Source: Deltaproteobacteria bacterium HGW-Deltaproteobacteria-4 | GTDB taxonomy: Bacteria > Desulfobacterota > Desulfuromonadia > Desulfuromonadales > UBA2197 | Assembly (NCBI GenBank): GCA_002841765.1 | Contig: PHAV01000013.1 | Coordinates: forward strand, 1 to 64,000 | Direction of reading: 5' to 3' | Length of the DNA: 64,000 bases | Shown here: positions 59,081-64,000 of the stretch, in pieces | How the letters are laid out: every line of letters starts with the position of its first letter | How positions within the stretch are numbered: the first letter of the stretch is position 1 | Translations under genes and position numbers: made by a program | Notes under the pieces: generated by a model | Seen by the model: the letters and a program-made list of their open reading frames with translations, nothing else | Told to the model about the DNA's origin: nothing | Databases searched by the model: none

Positions 59081-59934
59081 AAACTTCCCTTTGTCTCATT
59101 ATGCTCGTCTTACTCTGTGCCAGGGTCGAAGCTGATTTTGTCCTTGCCCCCGAGACTCTTTCCCCCGGTGGTGTTGCGCTCCTGTGTTGGCAGGGGCCGG
59201 AGACTCCGCATGATTTGCTGCAGGTTGTATTTTTCGGCGCGGTACAGCCGCTCTTGCAACATAAAAATAGGCCCTGCGCTCTGGTCGGTGTTGATCTCGA
59301 TCAAGCACCGGGTCTATGGCCGTTAACAGTTGAGTCGGTGGCTCCATCCGGAAGCAGGCACCTGGCTCATCTTTCCTTGCGCATTGAAGGGGTTGAACGT
59401 CCGGCCCAGAGGTTGACCCTGCCCAAGCAGATGGTTACGCCGACCAAAACAAAGATCGTTCAACAGATTGAAAAGGATCGCAAACGTCTCGATCAAGTCT
59501 TCAAGCGCTATCAGCCAGTTCATTTCTCCCCGCCGTTCCTGCGGCCGGTTGAAGGCGAGGTCATCAGTACTTTTGGTCTGCGCCGGGTCTTGAATGGAAT
59601 CCCTAAGTCACCGCACAACGGCGTCGATTTTCGTGGTGCAACCGGCACCAAGATCAAAGCCATGGCGCGCGGCGAAGTGGCTTTGGCCGATGACCTTTAT
59701 TACACGGGAAGGACTGTCATTCTCGATCATGGCGGCGGTCTCTTCTCCCTGTACGCACATCTTGATTCCCTGTCAGTTATAGCGGGGGAGATGGTCGAAC
59801 CAGGAAAATGGATCGGAACGATCGGTTCGACCGGTCGCTCGACCGGGCCTCATCTGCATATGGGGACGCGCCTCGGTAAAGCCCGCATTGACCCTCTCGC
59901 CCTTCTCGCGCTCTTTGCAGATGAAAAGCGTTGA
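59074..59934 (+). CDS. M23-family (LytM) peptidoglycan endopeptidase, exported
   Basis: A 286-residue protein with a signal peptide (MLKTSLCLIMLVLLCARVEA). An N-terminal beta-rich domain (LSPGGVALLCWQGPETPHDLLQVVFFG) is followed by the LytM domain: PHNGVDFRGATGTKIKAMARGEVALADDLYYTGRTVILDHGGGLFSLYAHLDSL and GPHLHMGTRLG. All zinc ligands (H of PHNGVD, D, and HLH) are present, so unlike the EnvC-like protein at 53.4 kb this one should be an active endopeptidase. It lies between xseA (overlap of 7 bases, GTG start) and xseB. Confidence 0.9.
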   Translation: MLKTSLCLIMLVLLCARVEADFVLAPETLSPGGVALLCWQGPETPHDLLQVVFFGAVQPLLQHKNRPCALVGVDLDQAPGLWPLTVESVAPSGSRHLAHLSLRIEGVERPAQRLTLPKQMVTPTKTKIVQQIEKDRKRLDQVFKRYQPVHFSPPFLRPVEGEVISTFGLRRVLNGIPKSPHNGVDFRGATGTKIKAMARGEVALADDLYYTGRTVILDHGGGLFSLYAHLDSLSVIAGEMVEPGKWIGTIGSTGRSTGPHLHMGTRLGKARIDPLALLALFADEKR

Positions 59935-59982
59935 CTCTGCGCTCTCGGTAACCGGATAATCGTTCACTAAAGGATTAAGTTT

Positions 59983-60207
59983 ATGTCGGAAAAAAAGTTT
60001 GAGGAGACTCTGGCTGCTCTGGAAGTAGCGGTAGAACAGCTGGAAAGCGGCGATTTGAGCTTGGAAGAAGCACTTCTTTGTTACGAAAAGGGAGTAAAAA
60101 ATGCTCTGCTTTGTCGAAAACGTTTACAGAGTGTAGAGAGTAAGGTAGAAATCCTTCTCAAAGAGCGCGGCGGTACATTGCGTACTGAACCTGCGGATGA
60201 ATTTTAG
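59983..60207 (+). CDS. xseB: exodeoxyribonuclease VII small subunit
   Basis: A 74-residue helical-hairpin protein, partner of XseA. FEETLAALEVAVEQLESGDLSLEEALLCYEKGVKNALLCRKRLQSVESKVEILL is the complete family signature, including the SGDLSLEEAL loop. It lies 48 bases after the M23 gene and 20 bases before ispA, so xseA, M23, xseB, ispA and dxs appear to be one operon. Confidence 0.97.
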   Translation: MSEKKFEETLAALEVAVEQLESGDLSLEEALLCYEKGVKNALLCRKRLQSVESKVEILLKERGGTLRTEPADEF

Positions 60208-60227
60208 TCGGATAATCCTGGAGAAGT

Positions 60228-61121
60228 ATGTTGAATCTAGAAACCTATATCAGTGAACGGGTGACGCAGATTGACTCGGCACTCGATCGCTATCTTCCGA
60301 TGGCCGAACGTCTTCCTGCCTCCCTGCACCAGGCCATGCGTTATTCTGTCTTTGCCGGCGGTAAGCGGATTCGGCCTTTATTGATGATTGCGGCCTGCGA
60401 AGCCGTTGGCGGCAGCATCAAGAGCGTCCTGCCCGCGGCTTGTGCCATTGAGATGATCCATACCTATTCCCTTATACATGACGATCTCCCAGCGATGGAC
60501 GATGATGATTATCGACGCGGGCGGTTGACCAACCACAAAATTTTCGGTGAGGCAACGGCTATTCTCGCCGGCGATGCCCTGCTGACCCAGGCTTTCCTTC
60601 TTCTGGCAGGAGTCGATCCCGATAGTGCCATCAGCGCTGCCGATCGACTTCGGGTGCTGCAAATTATCGCGACGGCTGCCGGTTCTCTCGGCATGGTCGG
60701 TGGTCAGGTCGTTGATATGGAGTCGGAGACAAAGTCTGTCGAATTGCCGGTTGTCGAATATATTCACACACACAAGACCGGCGCCTTGATCCTTGCTTCC
60801 CTCCAGACCGGCGCCATCCTCGGCAATGCCGATAGTCAGGTGTTTGCGGCGCTGACCCGCTATGGCGAGTGTGCCGGTCTGGCTTTCCAGATTGCCGATG
60901 ATATTCTTGACATTGTCGGTGAACAAGCGCTGCTCGGCAAGGATGTCGGCAGTGATGTGCAACGCGGCAAAGCGACTTATCCAGCCCTTCTCGGGCTGAC
61001 CGAGTCCCGGCGCAGAGCCGCAGAATTACGGGATATGGCTATTGATGCACTTGTTCCTTTGGGTAGCGAAGCCGAACCGTTGCGGGCGCTTGTTTCCTTT
61101 ATAGTCGATCGTTCGCGTTAG
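60228..61121 (+). CDS. ispA: polyprenyl (farnesyl/geranylgeranyl) diphosphate synthase
   Basis: Condenses isopentenyl diphosphate with allylic diphosphates to give the C15 or C20 chain for quinones and lipid carriers. The 297-residue protein has FAGGKRIRPLLMIAACEAVGG, the first Asp-rich motif SLIHDDLPAMDDDDYRRGRLTNH, TAGSLGMVGGQVVDMESE, HTHKTGALILASLQTGAIL and the second Asp-rich motif LAFQIADDILDIVGEQALLGKDVGSD. The xseB-ispA-dxs order is a familiar arrangement in many bacteria. Product chain length cannot be fixed from sequence. Confidence 0.95.
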   Translation: MLNLETYISERVTQIDSALDRYLPMAERLPASLHQAMRYSVFAGGKRIRPLLMIAACEAVGGSIKSVLPAACAIEMIHTYSLIHDDLPAMDDDDYRRGRLTNHKIFGEATAILAGDALLTQAFLLLAGVDPDSAISAADRLRVLQIIATAAGSLGMVGGQVVDMESETKSVELPVVEYIHTHKTGALILASLQTGAILGNADSQVFAALTRYGECAGLAFQIADDILDIVGEQALLGKDVGSDVQRGKATYPALLGLTESRRRAAELRDMAIDALVPLGSEAEPLRALVSFIVDRSR

Positions 61122-61134
61122 CAGGAGCTTATAG

Positions 61135-63021
61135 ATGACGATTTTGCAGAAATTGCAATCCCCGGCTGAACTTAAGGGGTTGAGTATACCCGAACTGGAA
61201 ACCCTCGCCGGTGAGTTACGGGAAACGATTATCGCCACGGTGGCGACCAATGGTGGGCATCTTGCCAGCTCACTTGGCGTTGTTGAATTAACGATTGCCC
61301 TGCACCGGGTCCTGGATTCGCCGCAGGATAAGATCGTCTGGGACGTCGGCCACCAGGTTTACGCCCACAAATTACTCACAGGCCGCTTGGCACAGTTTCC
61401 GACTTTACGGCAACTCGATGGCCTCAGCGGTTTTCCCAAACGACATGAAAGTCCGCATGACGTCTTCGATGTCGGCCATTCCGGCACCTCGATCTCTGCA
61501 GCTTTAGGGATGGCAGCGGCTCGCGATGTCCTCGGAGGAACAGAGAAGATTGTCGCGGTCATTGGCGACGGATCCTTGACCGGCGGCATCGCTTTTGAGG
61601 GGCTCAATCATGCCGGTCACCTCAAACGTGATCTCATCGTAATTTTGAACGACAATGAGATGTCAATCTCCGCCAACGTCGGAGCTCTGTCCGATTTTCT
61701 CAATCGCAAAATGACCTCTGATCTGGTCGTTCGCCTTAAGCGCGAAACGGAGAGTTTTCTGGGCGGTCTCCCCCGGTTTGGTCGCGAACTCCTGCAGATT
61801 GCCCGGCGCGCCGAGGATTCAATCAAGGGTTTCCTGACTCCGGGGATGCTCTTTGAATCCTTCGGTTTCAATTACGTCGGACCGATCGACGGCCACCGCC
61901 TTGATCTGCTCTGTGAAATGTTGCAGAACGTCAAGAAGATGAACGGCCCGGTCCTGGTCCATGTCGTCACCCGTAAAGGGAAAGGCTACCCTCCGGCAGA
62001 AGCAAATCCGTCCCTCTTCCACGGGGTCGGGCCCTTTAACCCGGTGACCGGCGAAGTGCAAGCCGGGAAGGGGGGGCCGGCGAGTTATACCGCCACTTTT
62101 GGCAGAATGATGGTCGATCTTGCCGAGAAAGATCCCGCCGTCGTTGCGATTACAGCGGCGATGTGTGAAGGGACTGGTCTTAATGAGTTTGCCGCCCGGT
62201 TTCCCGACCGTTTCTTTGATGTCGGTATCGCTGAACAGCACGCTGTCACCTTTGCCGCCGGTCTGGCGAATCGTGGTCTTAAACCGGTTGTCGCCCTTTA
62301 TTCAACCTTTTTGCAGCGGGCATACGATAACGTCCTCCACGATGTCGCTTTGCAGAATCTACCTGTTGTCTTTGCTTTGGATCGAGGCGGTCTGGTCGGC
62401 GCTGATGGTCCGACGCATCACGGTCTCTTTGATTTCTCTTACCTGCGTCATATCCCCAACATGGTTGTCATGGCACCGCGTAACGAGGAAGAGTTGCGGC
62501 GGGCTCTGGTCACCGGGTTAGCCTATCAGGGACCCTTTGCGTTTCGTTATCCGCGCGGCAATGGTTTCGGCGTCCCCCTGTCGATCGATCCGCAACCGCT
62601 GGAAATCGGCAAGGGGGAAAAATTACGGGGTGGTAAAGATGGGGTTATTTTTGCCATAGGGACTGCGGTTGCAGACGCGTTGACAGCTGCAGTGATTTTA
62701 AGTGCGGAAGGTTTGGAGTTGTCAGTAGTCGATGCCCGTTTTGTCAAACCACTTGATCTCGAATTGCTAACGAAAGAAGCGGCGGCGCATCGTTTTGTTG
62801 TGACTGTTGAAGAACATGTCCTGATGGGAGGCTTCGGTTCGGCGGTCACAGAGGCATTGACGCAGGTGGAAATACATGTACCGATTCTGATGATCGGCCT
62901 GCCTGATCTCTTTGTCGAGCAGGGAACACAAGCTGAACTCAAAGCCCGTTACCGTATCGACAGTGAAGGGATTGTCAAGTCAATCCGGAACTTTGCAGCC
63001 AGGTGTGAAGAAGTCTTGTGA
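61135..63021 (+). CDS. dxs: 1-deoxy-D-xylulose-5-phosphate synthase
   Basis: First enzyme of the MEP isoprenoid pathway, joining pyruvate and glyceraldehyde 3-phosphate with thiamine diphosphate. The 628-residue protein shows GGHLASSLGVVELTIALHRVLDSPQDKIVWDVGHQVYAHKLLTGR, HDVFDVGHSGTSISAALGMAAARD, the TPP motif VAVIGDGSLTGGIAFEGLNHAGHL, ILNDNEMSISANVGALS, HVVTRKGKGYPPAE, the catalytic Glu region DVGIAEQHAVTFAAGLAN and FALDRGGLVGADGPTHHGLFD, and a C-terminal transketolase domain ending VVTVEEHVLMGGFGSAV. A 13-base gap separates it from ispA. A strong terminator follows. Confidence 0.97.
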   Translation: MTILQKLQSPAELKGLSIPELETLAGELRETIIATVATNGGHLASSLGVVELTIALHRVLDSPQDKIVWDVGHQVYAHKLLTGRLAQFPTLRQLDGLSGFPKRHESPHDVFDVGHSGTSISAALGMAAARDVLGGTEKIVAVIGDGSLTGGIAFEGLNHAGHLKRDLIVILNDNEMSISANVGALSDFLNRKMTSDLVVRLKRETESFLGGLPRFGRELLQIARRAEDSIKGFLTPGMLFESFGFNYVGPIDGHRLDLLCEMLQNVKKMNGPVLVHVVTRKGKGYPPAEANPSLFHGVGPFNPVTGEVQAGKGGPASYTATFGRMMVDLAEKDPAVVAITAAMCEGTGLNEFAARFPDRFFDVGIAEQHAVTFAAGLANRGLKPVVALYSTFLQRAYDNVLHDVALQNLPVVFALDRGGLVGADGPTHHGLFDFSYLRHIPNMVVMAPRNEEELRRALVTGLAYQGPFAFRYPRGNGFGVPLSIDPQPLEIGKGEKLRGGKDGVIFAIGTAVADALTAAVILSAEGLELSVVDARFVKPLDLELLTKEAAAHRFVVTVEEHVLMGGFGSAVTEALTQVEIHVPILMIGLPDLFVEQGTQAELKARYRIDSEGIVKSIRNFAARCEEVL

Positions 63022-63051
63022 AGGTTGTCGGGACGATAAATCCGTGTGAAG

Positions 63052-63089
63052 GGAAAATGCCTTGCGACATAAGTCGCAAGGCATTTTCC
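63052..63089. terminator. bidirectional terminator between dxs and the response-regulator gene
   Basis: A perfect 17-base-pair stem (GGAAAATGCCTTGCGAC and complement) with the loop ATAA and A/T runs on both arms. It ends on the first base of the convergent response-regulator stop codon. Confidence 0.85.
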
Positions 63090-64000
63090 TATCCGTTGAG
63101 GGTAGGGGCCTTACCCCGCTTGTAACGATGAATGATCCCCGCCTTTTCGAGGGCGAGGGTGGCATGATGGGCGAGTTGAATGGCAAAGTGTAAATCGTGT
63201 TCATTGAATGCTGCTCGATCTACTACGCCGGACAGAATCAAGGTGCCGACAAGTCGGCCGCGCATGCGCAACGGTGAGACGATGAGCCCTGGTTCGGCAA
63301 AGAAATAATCCCGTTCCTCATCTGTCTCCATGGCACGAATTCGGGGGGGATACTCGGCGATGATCATCAGTGGTTTATCGCGCCGGGCGATTTCACTGAC
63401 AAGACCCGCGGGAATGCCACTGGCGTACTTGCGACAGATCTCTTCGTTGATCCCTTCACCGACTTTGAGACGAAAAACTGTTGCAGATCGATCGCATAGA
63501 ATGATACATCCGCGGCTGGCGCCGGTCTCGCGCATGGCCGAGGAGACGAGTTCGGTCAGCAGATCTTCAATTTCGTCTTTATCTGCTAAACGTTCAATCG
63601 AATCGTTTAAAGCCTTCATCATCTTCAGCGACGACTGCAGAGAGCGGTTGTGCTCTTCCAGTTCGGTCAGCAGAAGTTTATTGTGACCGCGCAGGCGGAT
63701 GTGGCTAAGTGCGCGATCAACGGCATTATAGAGGACTTCACCGGTATCGATCGGCCGCACGATAAAATCGTAGGCGCCGAGACGCAAGGCTTGCATCAAG
63801 TTGTAGGAGGAGGCATTGTGCGTGAGTAAAATAACCTCAATTTCCGGGTTCGCCTCTTTGGCGATTTTAAGGAGAAAGAGGCCGCTCTTGGCCGGAAGTT
63901 CCGTCTCGGTAAGGATCAGGGTCACCTCTTCCGACGCCAGTCGCTGCATGGCATCTTCGCAGGTGGTCGCAGGAATGACGTAGTAACCCCTCTCGGCAAG
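63089..64000 (-). CDS. response regulator with GAF domain (N-terminus beyond the window edge)
   Basis: At least 303 residues are visible, open to the edge. The start lies outside; the first visible residues LAERGYYVIPATTCEDAMQRLASEE are inside the receiver domain, so only the first strand and the acidic pocket are missing. The receiver continues with LILTETELPAKSGLFLLKIAKEANPEIEVILLTHNAS (TETE where the phosphorylatable Asp is expected) and ALRLGAYDFIVRPID. A helical linker with coiled-coil character precedes a GAF domain (about 150-290: SSAMRETGASRGCIILCD, GLIVSPLRMRGRLVGTLILSGV). There is no DNA-binding output. It may signal through protein contact; a phosphorylation-independent receiver is possible. 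Confidence 0.85.
   Translation of the reverse strand, partial: LAERGYYVIPATTCEDAMQRLASEEVTLILTETELPAKSGLFLLKIAKEANPEIEVILLTHNASSYNLMQALRLGAYDFIVRPIDTGEVLYNAVDRALSHIRLRGHNKLLLTELEEHNRSLQSSLKMMKALNDSIERLADKDEIEDLLTELVSSAMRETGASRGCIILCDRSATVFRLKVGEGINEEICRKYASGIPAGLVSEIARRDKPLMIIAEYPPRIRAMETDEERDYFFAEPGLIVSPLRMRGRLVGTLILSGVVDRAAFNEHDLHFAIQLAHHATLALEKAGIIHRYKRGKAPTLNG

Overview
The window looks like a chromosome segment of a Desulfuromonadia-type bacterium (Geobacter / Desulfuromonas / Pelobacter relatives). The reasons are the gene set and its style: a b558-type fumarate reductase/succinate dehydrogenase anchor, Pta and AckA for acetate metabolism, a small 2[4Fe-4S] ferredoxin, lipoproteins with poly-Gly after the lipobox, a hybrid type II secretion cluster with PilM/N/O/P-like parts, and a Cys-less aspartate-semialdehyde dehydrogenase-like gene beside leuB. 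This placement is inference from gene content; no rRNA or phylogeny is available.

Layout. 1-5.6 kb: the edge of a cytochrome b subunit gene, convergent pta and ackA sharing one terminator, ferredoxin plus tatA/E, and hpt followed by a zinc-ribbon membrane protein. 5.8-13.9 kb: tRNA-Arg(CCG), an exported protein, PEP carboxylase, a YegP-type protein, a frame-broken propeller-like lipoprotein gene, a second lipoprotein and an RluA-type pseudouridine synthase. 14-19.6 kb: a Na/Pi cotransporter, then an oxidative-stress group of katG, a divergent di-iron (ODP-type) protein and an exported MsrA. 19.8-22.2 kb: a disturbed region with a membrane protein, the tail of a THUMP-like gene cut off by an IS3-family element whose OrfA carries a stop codon, and REP-like palindromes. 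22.3-30.9 kb: a compact, overlapping recC-recB-recD operon that looks more GC-rich than its surroundings. 31-36 kb: rng (RNase E/G), leuB and the asd-like gene on the minus strand, with three palindromes between the last two. 36-42 kb: single genes (MBL-fold hydrolase, polysaccharide deacetylase, trpE, exported rhodanese, glpX, cytidylate-kinase-like).

42-51.5 kb is the most cohesive system: gspF, gspE, pilM-, pilN-, pilO- and pilP-like genes, a lipoprotein secretin with a C-terminal cohesin-like domain, and two pseudopilins. It is a type II secretion / type IV pilus hybrid resembling what I remember as the oxp cluster of Geobacter. It runs straight into ftsE, ftsX, a small zinc-ribbon protein, an EnvC-like degenerate LytM protein, CtpA and a divergent polysaccharide deacetylase, which together look like a septal peptidoglycan-hydrolysis module (51.5-57 kb).

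57-63 kb: an orphan ParA-type ATPase on the minus strand, then xseA, a catalytically intact M23 peptidase, xseB, ispA and dxs (exonuclease VII plus isoprenoid synthesis). The right edge cuts a response regulator with a GAF domain. No CRISPR array, rRNA, integrase or prophage was seen. The best candidates for something unusual are the Cys-to-Ala aspartate-semialdehyde dehydrogenase homologue, the cohesin-bearing secretin with its hybrid platform, and the katG/ODP/MsrA oxidative-stress group.
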